The translations under genes were made by a program, and so were the position numbers. This document shows positions 9,698-21,061 of a stretch of DNA of 64,000 nucleotides, piece after piece. The notes below the pieces were generated by a model. It was not told the DNA's origin. It saw only the letters and a program-made list of their open reading frames with translations, and searched no databases. Origin of the DNA: Myrica gale (lineage: Eukaryota > Streptophyta > Magnoliopsida > Fagales > Myricaceae); assembly GCA_963930655.1 (NCBI GenBank), contig OZ005617.1, forward strand, positions 18,092,068-18,156,067, in the 5' to 3' direction. How positions within the stretch are numbered: position 1 is the first letter of the stretch; every line of letters starts with the position of its first letter.

Positions 9698-12600
9698 CTA
9701 CAGCGATCGGTCGGACAAGCTTGGAAGTCGCCTGAAGAAATTTAAACTAGCCGGAGGCATGGGGTCCCGGAACATGGGATGCCGTATATAGTAGAATCCT
9801 AAGGCCACAGCCACCATTTTGGGTGGCACCACATAGAGTACTACAGTGATCACTAGGCATACCCCGATGAACAACTTAGTGGCCCTTGGGTCCCTCCAGC
9901 TCACCAGGGCTTGGACCCTTTCACCTTGGGTTGCAAAATCACCCAAAACTGTTTGGACCCGTGCAGCCAACATTCTTAATCGGTCGTACCTGGCCCTAAT
10001 TATGTCCGGTGGTTTAGAGCTTGGTATAGTGTCGAATTCCTCGTCCAGCTCATCAGGGTCAACCGTTTCGGCTTGGGACAAGCGGATATCCATCCCCGCC
10101 GGTATCTTGGGCCGAAACCGATAATACCAAACTCCAATCAAGAACACGTATAGAAAACCCGTTGGGACTACCAAATCTGGGTACCAAACAAGCACCAAAT
10201 ATAAGACATGGACAAGGACTGTTGTAACCGGGTTTCGCCACCTCCGGATACCATCCAACCATTTTGCCAACCCCACTGCCCATGCCAGAACTGCCACGAT
10301 CCGAAACCAATTAGCCTTGCTCTTCCTCATGCTCCAGGTGTGTGAGTCCGCGTCCAACATGTACCGAACCACCTCCTGCCCGAGAGGTGGTTCGGACCTG
10401 GCAAGCCACGCGGCCACCATTTTCGTGGCCGCCCCACGTAATGCCTCTTGCTGGGCCACCCCGAGCGGCCGGAGGTAGTGCATTCTCGGAAGCAGTGGCT
10501 GTCCGTATACAGCGCACGTCTCCGGCAAGAGTGACGGGCAGGTAAACCGAACCGCCAACTCAATCTCGCCCATTTTCTTCAACCCACTTCTCACCAGAAC
10601 CAGTAACGGGTACGAATTCGTATACACCTTGTTACTCTCCAGCGTAGATACACGTATCCGTACTTTGCCTATGCGGCAGTCCGGCTTGTCGTCCGCCACG
10701 TCAGCGAACATGCGCCAGTTGTCGAAGACTCCTACAGTCAAAACCGTGCACGGATCGTAGACCTGCCACGTGTACTGCTCGTTCCAGCGTGGATCAAAGC
10801 TGCCAGTGATGGTACGGGTCCGGACCCACTTTTTGCCATACTTGGCCACACAGTAAGCATCTGTGGACCCTTTGCCCGGACTCTTTGATTTCATCGGGAG
10901 CAAGCCGCGAGCCCCTAGGATCCCCAGCTCTAAAATCCCAATAGCTGGTTTCCAGAGCTGCTTAGCCGTGGGCCTAAAATCGCTGCACACGTGCGCCGCT
11001 TCGTCGAGCACGTGGTAGCCACCCTCCAAGCAAAGACGCAGGTGGATTCTCCCGCAGTAGGACCCACCGCCTCCACCGCAACTGCCACCACATTCCAGCG
11101 CGAACCATTTCGAAGCTACGTAGCGCTCATCAAGCCGTTGGTCGATTGAGCTCACTGGTACGATGACGTGGCCAAGGAGTACTGCTTCCTTGGTCGTACG
11201 GTCCTCGACGAGCAGAATTAGGGAGTCCTCCAGAGGCTCGCTGGCCACGAATATGAGGTCTTCGTTCCAGTGGAACGAAGCACTGTGATTGCTCATGGAC
11301 CCTCGCCTGCTTCGTACGGACTGGAAACCTAGCTGCGCTTTGACGCGAATCTCTGGCGCCGTTAATGGAGGTAGATTCGGAGCAATGTAAAGCTCCTGCG
11401 CTTCGATTACCGTGACTCTCAGATACCACAGCTTCGGCGACTGATACACCTTCGACCGGGTGTACGCTACATGCGGCGCATCGGAACTCCACGCCTCAGG
11501 GAATGCATCGTCAGCTTGAGTACCGATCCAGACGGAGAGCTGAATGTCGCCGGAGACCATGCCTGGATGTTGATCGGCGGAACCGCCTTCCAGGCGAAAC
11601 CACTGCGGAGCTAATGGACTGTCAGGGGGATCCCGTACGGGAACATCAGAGAGGGAGAAGCAGACGCCGCCGAGGAAATGCTCAGACGGCGAGTCCCAAA
11701 CGGATATCTCCAAGTTCGAACCCACCGAGTCGGGCCGGCTGTGCCCAAGCGCGAAGACCTGATGCCATTCGGGCGAGTCGGTCGGTTCTCCGGGTCTGTG
11801 ACTCACCGGCTTCGATTTCACATAGTGTGTCGACGTCCTGATTTTCACATACGGAATATCGTTCGGCGCGAGGCCTCGCGCCTTCACTATCCGTACGAAC
11901 AAGTACTGCATCGGTTCGACCAAATCGTATGGATGGACCCTCTCGGTTGCGTCCTTCGTAACCCTTCCAGTAATCACTTTTGGTGAGTAATCTCCGTTGG
12001 GCCTCTTCATAACCCTGACCCTTTCACCTCCTCCAGCTCTCGCGCTCTGCATCATCCTCACCTCTGGTGGAAGATGTGCCTCCGGCATTGCAGCAGGACC
12101 CATACCTGGTACCTCCGGCGGCTCCGAATGATAGTGAACCACATGAGGCAGTGGTGACTCCTCGATTACCACAACCGGCGGCGAATGCGAGCCATCGTGG
12201 CCAACGTCCACCGGTGCCGGAACCTCAAAAATCCTACCTTCTTCCACCACCACAACCCCCCGCTGCTTCGGCTTCTCCGAAACTGGGGGCACATCATCCG
12301 GAGGAGGCTGCGTTGGCGGGTTGTCATCGACCAGCTCATCGTAGTAGTAAAATCTCAAGCCAATCTCTCCCCTTATCCAACTGAACACGCTCTTCTTCTC
12401 CAATTGAAAGTAAACCAATCCCTCTTGGCCTCGCTTAGCAAACTGGCAACCATTGAACTTTACCCTCCCAAGGAAATGGTTTTTACGGCCACTGCCAGTG
12501 TTGCTGCTGTACTTCTTATCGTTGAAGACCTCGATCTCGAGCTCCTCGGATTCCATGTTATCCGGGTCGGAGACGACGAACTCGAGGGACTCGTTCCATT

Positions 12601-12787
12601 TGGGATTAAGGTCCCGAAACTTGGTGGATGTCCGCTTCTTTTGGCCGTCGAAGTCGGCGACGACGTAAGGGCTGGAACTGCCCTGGCCATCCTTGGGAAG
12701 TAGGTCACGTGCGTTGACGACGTCAACAATGAGTTTCCTGGTCGTTCTGGGCTGGTGCGGCGGTGGGTAAGAAGACGTCGGGTTCAT
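9698..12787 (-). CDS. QKY: QUIRKY-like multiple C2 domain and transmembrane region protein (MCTP)
   Basis: A single uninterrupted frame of 1029 codons starts at ATG 12787 and ends at 9698. Domains in order: C2A at residues about 17-150 (RKLIVDVVNARDLLPKDGQG), a proline/valine-rich linker 151-285 with VVVVEEGR, C2B about 288-420, C2C about 450-585, C2D about 613-750, then a C-terminal phosphoribosyltransferase-C region. Its membrane segments are near 829-845, 853-890 and 972-1000, and the end is FFRRLPSLSDRSL. N-terminal C2A, linker and C-terminal tail all agree with QUIRKY (MCTP15) rather than the shorter three-C2 FTIP type. QUIRKY acts at ER-plasma-membrane contacts in plasmodesmata with the receptor kinase STRUBBELIG in organ shape and cell division. 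MCTP genes are commonly intronless in the coding part. No breaks or missing domains. Confidence 0.95.
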   Translation of the reverse strand: MNPTSSYPPPHQPRTTRKLIVDVVNARDLLPKDGQGSSSPYVVADFDGQKKRTSTKFRDLNPKWNESLEFVVSDPDNMESEELEIEVFNDKKYSSNTGSGRKNHFLGRVKFNGCQFAKRGQEGLVYFQLEKKSVFSWIRGEIGLRFYYYDELVDDNPPTQPPPDDVPPVSEKPKQRGVVVVEEGRIFEVPAPVDVGHDGSHSPPVVVIEESPLPHVVHYHSEPPEVPGMGPAAMPEAHLPPEVRMMQSARAGGGERVRVMKRPNGDYSPKVITGRVTKDATERVHPYDLVEPMQYLFVRIVKARGLAPNDIPYVKIRTSTHYVKSKPVSHRPGEPTDSPEWHQVFALGHSRPDSVGSNLEISVWDSPSEHFLGGVCFSLSDVPVRDPPDSPLAPQWFRLEGGSADQHPGMVSGDIQLSVWIGTQADDAFPEAWSSDAPHVAYTRSKVYQSPKLWYLRVTVIEAQELYIAPNLPPLTAPEIRVKAQLGFQSVRSRRGSMSNHSASFHWNEDLIFVASEPLEDSLILLVEDRTTKEAVLLGHVIVPVSSIDQRLDERYVASKWFALECGGSCGGGGGSYCGRIHLRLCLEGGYHVLDEAAHVCSDFRPTAKQLWKPAIGILELGILGARGLLPMKSKSPGKGSTDAYCVAKYGKKWVRTRTITGSFDPRWNEQYTWQVYDPCTVLTVGVFDNWRMFADVADDKPDCRIGKVRIRVSTLESNKVYTNSYPLLVLVRSGLKKMGEIELAVRFTCPSLLPETCAVYGQPLLPRMHYLRPLGVAQQEALRGAATKMVAAWLARSEPPLGQEVVRYMLDADSHTWSMRKSKANWFRIVAVLAWAVGLAKWLDGIRRWRNPVTTVLVHVLYLVLVWYPDLVVPTGFLYVFLIGVWYYRFRPKIPAGMDIRLSQAETVDPDELDEEFDTIPSSKPPDIIRARYDRLRMLAARVQTVLGDFATQGERVQALVSWRDPRATKLFIGVCLVITVVLYVVPPKMVAVALGFYYIRHPMFRDPMPPASLNFFRRLPSLSDRSL

Positions 12788-15700
12788 TGTCTCATTTGGA
12801 TTGAGCCGTGGGTAGTCCAGTTAAACGGTGGGTGGCCGTTGATAGCGGAGGAGACAGACAGAAAGAGGAGAGAGACGGGTTTGCTTTTGTGGTGTGTGCT
12901 TTTTTGAATTTGTGGCAGCTACAGGAGCATCTCGGTTTTCGTTTCGGAATAATATAAGTTGTACTGTTTAGGTTATGATTTTTGGTTTTTTGGGTATTTC
13001 AGACTATTTGTTGCTCATGAGGCGAGGAAGGGAATGTTATTGTGGAGGAAGGAAGTTGGTTCAGGAGGTTGCAGTGGTAGTGGGGGAGAGTGGATTCCAT
13101 TCTCTCCGTGAAGGTTTTCTTTCAACTTTTGGCTTCCCTCCTTTATAGGTTCGTTATCCACCTCATCCTTTGTCTTTGTTTTTTATTTAATTTAATTTTA
13201 TCTTTTCACTGATTTTAATCGCTTAATTTATTGATCTTATCTATTCTTTTACTGTAACAAGTCCAAGCAAGAAGAAATGAATAATCTTTCTTGCTCTTGA
13301 TCCTATTGTAATCAATGAAGAATATATTTTTCTGCTTGCTTTATGCTTCTACTTCTTCGTCTTCTAATATTTGTTTTGCCCCCGGTGGTGGGGGAGAAGA
13401 ATTCAGATCCTGATGGAAAAGTTATGTCCTCCATTTTAAAGACTCGAAAGTTACATCTTTTTTTAGGGTAATGTTCTAAAATGCTAGAGCTGTGCAAGGA
13501 ACGCAAATTGGTTTGATGGGTCCCACTCAGTCCTAAATCTTGGATACGGGCTAAAATGTTTAAATTTCTCCCCGCAAAACACTTGTATATGTGCTTTATA
13601 TCAAAGGGTACAGATCATGTTCTGTATTATATTATTCTTTGTGTGAGAAGAGCTTTCGTCTCAAACAAATAATAATACAGGGTTTGCAAATCCTACATTA
13701 TTTTAGGGTGTTATGGAGTATAGTGTAATTTGTTTGAGGAGAGGAAAACGAAGGTGCCCTGATGTTCTGTGTGCCTTGCTCATCAGAGGATCCTGTGTGA
13801 ACTCAGATAGCAGTGAGTTTGGGGTAAGAGCTTTGCAATGCCTTTGAGGTTTTAGATTGGATATAAAACTTGAGCCAAGATTGATACAGGGTTTGAAAAT
13901 CTGTCCTCTTATAATCTATTTTGCACCAATATAAAATTGTAATGGTGATTTTTTCAAACTATCCAGTCTATATACCTTATAGCGTAGGTACCTTGATAAT
14001 AACTTCAGCATTCACAATCGTACCCCACATCTCAGATGCCTCCAGCCTCCTGCAAGAAGGCACATGATTCCACCTCCCAACTGTGGCCCTCTCCTTTTCG
14101 TCAAAAGCACTCACATTTTGAATAAAGTTCCAAGACAAAGCATCACCTTTATTTCTTCTGGGGTTCTCTTATTCTTCCATACATCCCTTGTCAACAGTCT
14201 CAAAGACCAGTTGCTTTCCTTTTCTGCATTGAGCAATCCTGAATACAGTTGGAAGCTCCTAGCCTCAATAATCTCCTTACGTAGTCAAAGACACGTTCAT
14301 CTAAATCCAACTGCATATTATAAATGCAGAAAATTTGCTATTCTGCTAAACACTTTTCCTTTGTGTACTAAAAAACAGATCGTGTAGGACATAAGTCACA
14401 ACTTTTGGCACGCATGCCAAAGATGCTTCTCCCTCCCGCGTCATTTCTAGGTTCCTTTTTCAGAATTGGTGGACTACTGCTTGTGGAATCCGATCCTACA
14501 AGATAAAAGTAAATTTTGAATTGATGCTGCTTTGTTTTTGGCATATTCTTGTGGGGGATCGGTGGATGAGATCAATGCAAAGCTTGTATACCTCAAAGAA
14601 TATTAGCTAAAAGAGGAACGGCAGATCCTTTTCCTGTGACTTCCTTGATTTTGAGCCAATCAAATTCTACCACATCTAAAACTAAGGCAGCAATTAACTC
14701 AAACGTACAGGAATCCAACTACATTAATGTTTTACAGGAAATGCTGTGTTGGGAAGCTGGACTCGATCAGTATTGATTTATCAACTTTGAAATTAGATTT
14801 GGCAAGTTAACAGTAATTACTGCCACTTTTAGATAGGGGAGTTTTTTCTGCCACTGGCTGATCTATTTATGATGCACAAAAAATGATGGATTCAGGAGTA
14901 AATAGTCAGCGATGTCCCTTCAGTATACATTCTTATTGACTGATAATTGGATTAATTCTTTCTGCTTTAAAGTGTCTTTGGATATGTTACTCTGTTCCAA
15001 CCAATTCGTGAGGCTATTATTATTGGTTTTAAGAGACTATAATATGTCAATATTGTAATGGCACTTTTTGACTTTTGGAGAAGCTTCATGATCTCATCTC
15101 TGTCTGCTCTGTACCATTTGTTATGCATAATATGCGGCTAGTATACTGTTAAACTCGTGTGTCACAGGTTAGTCCCAATTTTCTTCCTAAACCATATTCG
15201 GAATGCATGCCGAAATTTAGAACAGAAACAAAAGCATGCTATATAACTGTCCAGCAAAGATGATAACCAGAAAGGAAGAAAGAAAAATTTTCCAGAAGAC
15301 GAGAAAAATAAATTGTATTAGCTAGTTCCTATATAAAGTAAGAACTGCTGCTCCTTACTGGATTGTCTGCAAGAGTCTCTTAGAGTTTGCTATAGTGAAT
15401 TGGAAAACTAATAATTTATTTTGGCTCTTCTTTTCTCAATCTGAGTGAATACTCTCTGCTGTCTCCATAAGACATGCTAAACGTTTGCTTTAATAACGTG
15501 TCCCTTGGCTTCAGAACTGCAACTCTCTCTTGTCATAGCAAAAGATACTCAACCTTGGTGTGTGCTCGGAGGTCATTTTGTATTCTCTTCCAATCCTCTC
15601 CTAAAGATTTGTCTCTATGATAAGATTGAAGAGCTTACTAGGTTACCATATTTGTATTGTACAGTTCAAAAAGTCCAAGCCAGAATAGATGGTTCTTATT

Positions 15701-15839
15701 TATTTGGATTTTCAACAAATCATTTTTATTCTGTACGTAGGCAGATGTCCATGCCAATGTGATAACAAATATGCAGCCATACAAGGATAGTAATCAGGTG
15801 AAGGTAGACACTATAAACAGTGCAGGGTCGATAGGTTCC
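12788..15839. other. intergenic, QUIRKY promoter side and downstream of HSP20-like gene
   Basis: The first 300 bases after 12787 should hold the minus-strand leader and promoter of the MCTP gene. Beyond that no gene, RNA or element boundary was recognised. Confidence 0.45.
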
Positions 15840-16957
15840 TCAGTGTCCAGCTGAATCCAACTTACGTGACACAAGCACCCCCAGTGAAAATGCTAATAGA
15901 GCTGTTATAACAAGCCCCTTGTTTCTTTTCAGCATCTTCGGAAGATTTCCCAAGTTGACATTAGATTCATTCTCCCATTTCTTTATGGTCTCTGCAGATA
16001 AACTTATTGGGGGAATTCCCTTGTGCTCTTTGTTCTCTACACTACGGCTGCTTTGGACATTACCCTGTTGGTGGCCATCTCCGTTCAAATTCTGATCACT
16101 GGTAGATTTTTCATGTTCATTTTCTGGTGCTCTGCCACTGACATTTTCTTTCACAACCTCAGAGTCTCTCTTTTTTTCTACTTCTTGCTTTGGGACGGTC
16201 ACATACAGGATCACACCATCAAACTTGCCAGCAATATTATTGGCGTCCGAATTTTCTGGCAGTCGAAATCTTTCCTCGAAAAGGATGTATTTGCCCTCGT
16301 TTACTTTCCTTTCACCACTGACTGTTATATGGCCTGAGCTATCAACCCGAAGCTTAACTTCTTCCTCCTTGAAACCTAAAAGACAAAAAGTGAGGAAAAT
16401 TCATTTCAATTTCTTAATACAAGCTCCACTTGTAGAATATGAAACTTAAACCTTATAAACAACTGCGTGAATGCTACTACTCATGGGACACCTCTCCTTT
16501 GGGTAATTGGAATATGTTCCTTTCAAACCTTCTGTGCTTCATCTAACTGGATGCCATTGTTAAACTCAAGTGCTTAGGATAAGGTAAGATCGCCTTTCAA
16601 CTAAGGAAAATCACCATCAAGTTTCCCATCATGAAGATGGCAAACTTTTTTCCAATTACATAAACCTACCTATCATTGTGCTTTTCTTCGCACAGAAGAT
16701 TCTGAAAGTACCATGTCAAGAACATAATTTTATATATATCTTAATTTCCTTTTAATGGAGTCATTGTTTTCCTCTCTAAATATGCGCCTAAAGATTGAAC
16801 TAGAATGTTTGGAGTTCGAGGAGAAATGGTGAAAAATATATGGAGTTGTATTACCTGGCAGATCCATGAGGAGACAATGGGCATCTGCGTCCTCCGTCCA
16901 TCCTGAACAAGGTACTATTTTTTCTACTGCATGTTTATGCGAGCTTCCTGTCTCCAT
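15840..16957 (-). CDS. HSP20 (alpha-crystallin) domain protein with C-terminal membrane anchor, RTM2-type
   Basis: Exon 1 is 16957-16855 and exon 2 is 16375-15840, joined by a GT-AG intron. Total 639 bases, 212 residues. The junction gives DLPG-FKEEEVKLRVDSSG. The alpha-crystallin domain spans about residues 18-105 (WTEDADAHCLLMDLPG, ITVSGERK, FEERFRLPE, VILYVTVPK). A charged, low-complexity linker follows, then one hydrophobic segment at about 188-204 (LVITALLAFSLGVLVS) just before a short RKLDSAGH tail. This layout is typical of RESTRICTED TEV MOVEMENT 2 and related membrane-anchored HSP20-like proteins of plants, thought to be tail-anchored. The intron after the first third of the domain is also usual for this family. 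RTM2 itself restricts long-distance potyvirus movement in Arabidopsis; that function cannot be transferred from sequence. Confidence 0.88.
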
Positions 16958-17027
16958 GGATGAGCAACACCAGCTGAACTTGATTGGAGATGATGGATGT
17001 TGTGGTGCTTAATGTTGAATGCAATCT

Positions 17028-17037
17028 TATTTATATA
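17028..17037 (-). promoter_or_regulatory. TATA box of HSP20-domain gene
   Basis: Reads TATATAAATA on the minus strand, about 70 bases upstream of the ATG at 16957, a fitting distance for a short leader. Confidence 0.6.
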
Positions 17038-17266
17038 GAACGACTCACCTATATAAAGTACAAGTCGAAGTTGAATCTCAAACGGCTTTTCCGTGTGGTG
17101 TTATGCATCCTTATTCCAAACTTTTCCCGTTGGAGTATGAAGTTTTGGGCGGTGGTCTGCGTAGTTTTCTAACACGAGGACGACAGGAAAAGTACTATTC
17201 GTTGCTTTCCTTGCAGCCAAACTCCAAGACGACCTCTTTCGGGCTTTGTTTACTGCCTACTCGTGC

Positions 17267-17754
17267 TAGGGGTGAACAGAACCGGACCGCAGACCTGACC
17301 GGACCGGAAAACCGGACCGGATTTTCCGGTCCGGTCCGGTCTTTTTTCTTAAAATGTGGTCCGGTCCGGACCGGATAAATCCGGTTATCCGGTCCGGTCC
17401 GGTCCTCTTTAATAATAAATGCGGTCCGGACCGGACCGGACCGCATTTATTAAAAAAATAAAAAATATATTTTTTTTTATATTTTTAATACAAATTATAA
17501 ACATAAAACGTTTAATTTTTATCTAAAATAAAACTTAACATTTTTATATACACTTCCCATTTGAAATTAACCTAAAAAAATTTTGAAAAAATTTTGAAAA
17601 ATTAAAAAATTAAAAAAAATTAAAACCGGTCCGGACCACTTAAGTGGTCCGGACCGGACCGCATTTAGTGAAACCGGACGGAACCGGACCACTTATAAGT
17701 GGTCCGGTCCGGTCCTATATTATTTAAGGACCGCATTCCGGTTGTGCAGCCCTA
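17267..17754. mobile_element. hAT-type MITE with perfect 8-bp target duplication
   Basis: The 488-bp element starts TAGGGGTGAACAGAACCGGA and ends, read on the minus strand, TAGGGCTGCACAACCGGA. The 8-bp sequence ACTCGTGC flanks it exactly at 17259-17266 and 17755-17762. TAGGG ends, 8-bp duplication and no coding capacity mark a non-autonomous hAT element. The interior is dominated by inverted GGTCCGGTCC / GGACCGGACC arrays around an AT-rich core and should fold strongly. Confidence 0.93.
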
Positions 17755-17844
17755 ACTCGTGCTTTGGACGTCGTGCGTGCATTCCTACGAGCATCAGTAA
17801 GTATTGACTTTGCTTAGGATGGATGCCCACCTCATTTGTAATTA

Positions 17845-17968
17845 ACCTGCAAATTACCACTTTTTTGTAAGATCTTACTGAGATTATGCCACTTCGCATA
17901 GTTTTTTTTTTAATCTATTTTAACTATTAGAGTCACTTTTTGACTTGGAGGGCAAGTGGTAATTTGAG
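17845..17968. repeat. short inverted repeat
   Basis: CCTGCAAATTACCACTT (17845-17861) is mirrored by AAGTGGTAATTTGAG at about 17954-17968. It may be the remains of a small foldback element. Confidence 0.4.
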
Positions 17969-18099
17969 TTGGCTCAATTACGAATGGTGGTAGTTTGGGA
18001 GGATAAATTACATAGAGATTAAAGGGGAAAGTGGACTAATGTCACCATAATTATAAGTCAATATCAATTGTCTCTCTAAGTTTTCAAACAGCTATTGTG

Positions 18100-18410
18100 T
18101 CCCTTATGTTTAGAACATAATCAATGTCCGCCTCCAGTTTGATTTGGTAGTTAAGTCATATGGAAAGGACCAAAATGCTCCTCAAGATAATTTTAAAAAT
18201 AAACAAAAATGTAATAAATATATTACTGAAAGAGTATTTCAATATTATTATTTAAAAAATTTACTTTTTTATATGAGTTTTTATTTTAGATTGGATTTTT
18301 TTAATATTTTTAGTAATTTGTCTTGCAGGGGCATTTTGATCATTTTGCATGTGATTTAACTATCAAATGAAATTAGGGACTACTTACTATGATATTACTC
18401 TTTTTTATTA
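18100..18410. mobile_element. degraded element with inverted repeats
   Basis: Arms at 18138-18181 and 18328-18372 are imperfect inverted copies (TTTGATTTGGTAGTTAAGTC against GATTTAACTATCAAATGAAA). The core is AT-rich and non-coding. This looks like an old MULE-like MITE; no target duplication is clear. Confidence 0.45.
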
Positions 18411-18720
18411 TTATTATTAATTTAATCTCTTTCACTTTCGTTTTTTTTTCTATACCTTAATGAAAACGCATTAACTTACAAAAAAAAGACTACAAACGAG
18501 GAGAGATCAAAGTCTAATACCGAGATAAGCTCCTGGATAGGATACTTGGAATCACACATTCTTCACATTTTGGCCTCCCAAAAGTAGGTTTTAGAAAAGT
18601 CGATTGAAACCTCCTCGAAAGAGATATGCAGTCATCGAGTGAAGATTTTTCCTGCCTGTTAGACGAAGTAGAACAATGGCTGGCTGTTCCACTTCCGAAT
18701 TATGACACTATTGCCGATAT

Positions 18721-18850
18721 GTGGAACACGCTGCAGCTTGGGTTGAAGTAGGCAGGAGCGCGAATCTTCATTGGAATCCACCTCAGCCCGGATTTTTAAA
18801 ACTTAACTCGGATGTTGTCTGTCTAAACGAGTCTTACATATTTATCACGG
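18721..18850 (+). pseudogene. LINE RNase H domain start, remnant
   Basis: The plus strand encodes LHWNPPQPGFLKLNSDV, the start of the RNase H domain of plant L1 LINEs (W-PP--G--K-N-D). The frame soon loses similarity. Sequence between this and the next remnant (about 18850-19320) is not LINE-like and probably inserted later. Confidence 0.55.
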
Positions 18851-19320
18851 TAAGAGATTCTTTCAGTTCCCTCTATATGATGTACACGGAACGATTAGCT
18901 ACTATGGATCCTGATTATGTCAAAATTACCACAAAACTGGAGCCGATCAATCCTGCAAAAGTCACTGAAGGAGAGATGGTCTCGGATCAATTCTCCGACG
19001 GTCAAGTTAGATCTCAAGAAGATGTTAAGTATTTAGATAAATGAATTAAGCATAGATCAATAAAATGCAATACGTTGCATTTTATATGGGTTTATGAGTC
19101 ATACCTCTATTTGAAGTCTAACTTTTAACTGAGCTTATGGAGTTATATTAGGAGAGAAAAATGTCCCCTAGACATATAGGATGCATACTCCCGATTATGT
19201 AGGTGCCCGATTAGAAGTTTGATACCTCTATAATTCCTAATAAGAGGTCGAATGCCCAGGCGAGGGTGTCCGTAATGGGCTAGACCAGGGGCGGTCAGAT
19301 CTGATAGGGATTAGTATTTT

Positions 19321-19734
19321 ATGGCCCATCAAACCCCATTGTTGGTGAAGCGTTTGCTCTTGCGGAAGCGGTTTCCTTGGCTCGCAAGAGGAATTGGTGT
19401 CGAGCTGTTTTTGAATGTGATTCTTTGCTCGTGTAAGGATATTCTATCTACTGATCAGCCAAGTTTGTGCGCTGCTGCTACCTTTGTGAATCACATCCGG
19501 GTTGGGCTTGTGGAGTGGAAGGTTGCTTGGGTTCTTAGGAGATGTAATGAGATGACTCACAACTTAGCTAAGTGGGCAGCCCGGTTTGGTAAGGAAGGGT
19601 TCTTTTCTGAGGACCATATACTTGAGCATATATGGTCTTGTGATATGCACAGTCGCTGCTTTGTTAATAAGAGGTTTTATTTAGCAAAAAAATTAAATAG
19701 TGATGCCTCATCAATTGAGTTGTCCGTTCTTTAA
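19321..19734 (+). pseudogene. LINE RNase H domain end, remnant
   Basis: The plus strand encodes WVLRRCNEMTHNLAKWAARF, the conserved end of the LINE RNase H domain (R-CN---HNLAKWA). About 65 upstream codons fit the same domain (EAVSLARKRNW in a shifted frame). It probably belongs with the piece at 18721-18850 as one broken LINE. Confidence 0.6.
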
Positions 19735-20379
19735 TGCCTAGACTATTACCGGATGATCCTTCATATGCTTCGAAGGAAATATTGTTTGATATTTCCAACT
19801 GTTCAATTATGCTCTCAACAAAATTATCTACTGAGATCGCAGCCATGATTTGTTAACCATACTATTTGTTAGTGTCTTGGACCATAATTCTTTATAATTT
19901 ATTGTTCAAATTGGATGGACAAATTGAATGATCCAATTAGGAGAGAGAGAAAGCGACACAACATGCATTGAATGTTGTAGGACACAAATTGGTCAACAAT
20001 TAATACTAGCCTCATCGAATGTTGTAGGGTCTACCCGTGGTGACTTTCTTCTTTAGAATTTGACTATCCAATTCGCAACAAATTGAAAATGATCCTATTC
20101 AGCTGACTCAAGACTACAAACTCAATATGAAACGTTCATTTACTTGTGTTCTTACTTAATTCATAGTATAATTTTCTCTTGTCGAGGTTTTTTGACTTAA
20201 CTAAGGATACAGTCCTAAATAAAAAGAAAAAAAAGGAGAAAAAAACAATTATAACATCTAATTAAGAAAATAAAATTACGCATAAAAAATCTAAATTAGG
20301 AAACCAAATTGGAGAAAAAAAGATTCCAGATAAAATGTATCTTGTTCGATTGGTACTGGGAAAAGCACAAAAGTCGGTG
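19735..20379. other. intergenic, nothing recognised
   Basis: AT-rich; no gene, RNA or element end was seen before the MULE target duplication at 20380. Confidence 0.4.
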
Positions 20380-20659
20380 CTTTTTTTTAGGAAAATTGTC
20401 ATTTTAGTCCTTGGATTTTTACCACTTTTATTTTTTAGTCCTTGAATTTGATTTTTTCAGATCTTAGTCATTTAATTTTCATTTTTTAACGAAATAGTCC
20501 TTCCGTCAGGGTTCCGTCTCTTCCCCTAACGGACCATATCAGCAGTCATAACAGCTCTAAAAGTGTACAACTCAACATTGACATGTCATAAAAAAAATAC
20601 TTAGAGAAAAGCAAAGGATGTCGTCCCATTAAGCATTAAAAAAGAAGAAGCAAGCCTGG

Positions 20660-21061
20660 ACATTTCAGCCTCACCAAGGTTCAAGCAGAGACCGTGACAG
20701 TGACCGCAGCCGTGACCGTGGTCGTGGTCGTGATCGTGACCGAAACCGTGACTATAGAGGTGGACGTGGGTCGAATGGTGGAGAGTGCTTTAAGTGCGGG
20801 AAGCCTGGACATTTTGCTCGTGAGTGTCCAAGTGAAGGGGCAAGAGATGGGAGAAGGTACGGTGGTAGGGATGATAGGTCTGGTGGTAGTGGCAGCGGTG
20901 GAAGTGGAAGTGGACGTTATGGTCCTGATCGGAATGAAGATCGATTTGGTTCGCGCAGCAGGGATTCTGGCAGCCGTGGAGGTTCTGGAGCTGATCGATA
21001 CAATGGTGACCGCAGTGGAACTTATGAACGCCGTGGAAATGGAGGTTTTTGCTCCGGATAG
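20660..21061 (+). pseudogene. captured RZ-1-type glycine-rich zinc-knuckle RNA-binding protein, 3' part
   Basis: The open frame gives [20 protein letters not shown], then NRDYRGGRG, a CCHC zinc knuckle [15 protein letters not shown], and a long Gly/Arg/Ser/Asp tail ending GGFCSG and TAG. This is the C-terminal half of plant RZ-1B/RZ-1C proteins, nuclear RNA-binding proteins acting with SR proteins in splicing. The N-terminal RRM is missing and there is no start, so it is a fragment. Sequence after the stop to about 21700 looks like its 3' untranslated region. It is intact as an open frame over about 130 codons, which suggests recent capture. Confidence 0.85.

Noticed and set aside
10059-12703. 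Several long open frames antisense or out of phase within the QUIRKY-like gene
   Set aside because: They are shadows of the GC-rich C2 coding sequence and show no family similarity.
14064-14387. 107-codon plus-strand frame in the intergenic region
   Set aside because: No recognisable domain and no splice or promoter context.
15505-15762. 85-codon plus-strand frame downstream of the HSP20-domain gene
   Set aside because: Starts at a non-ATG codon, no family match, and lies in the presumed 3' flank of a real minus-strand gene.
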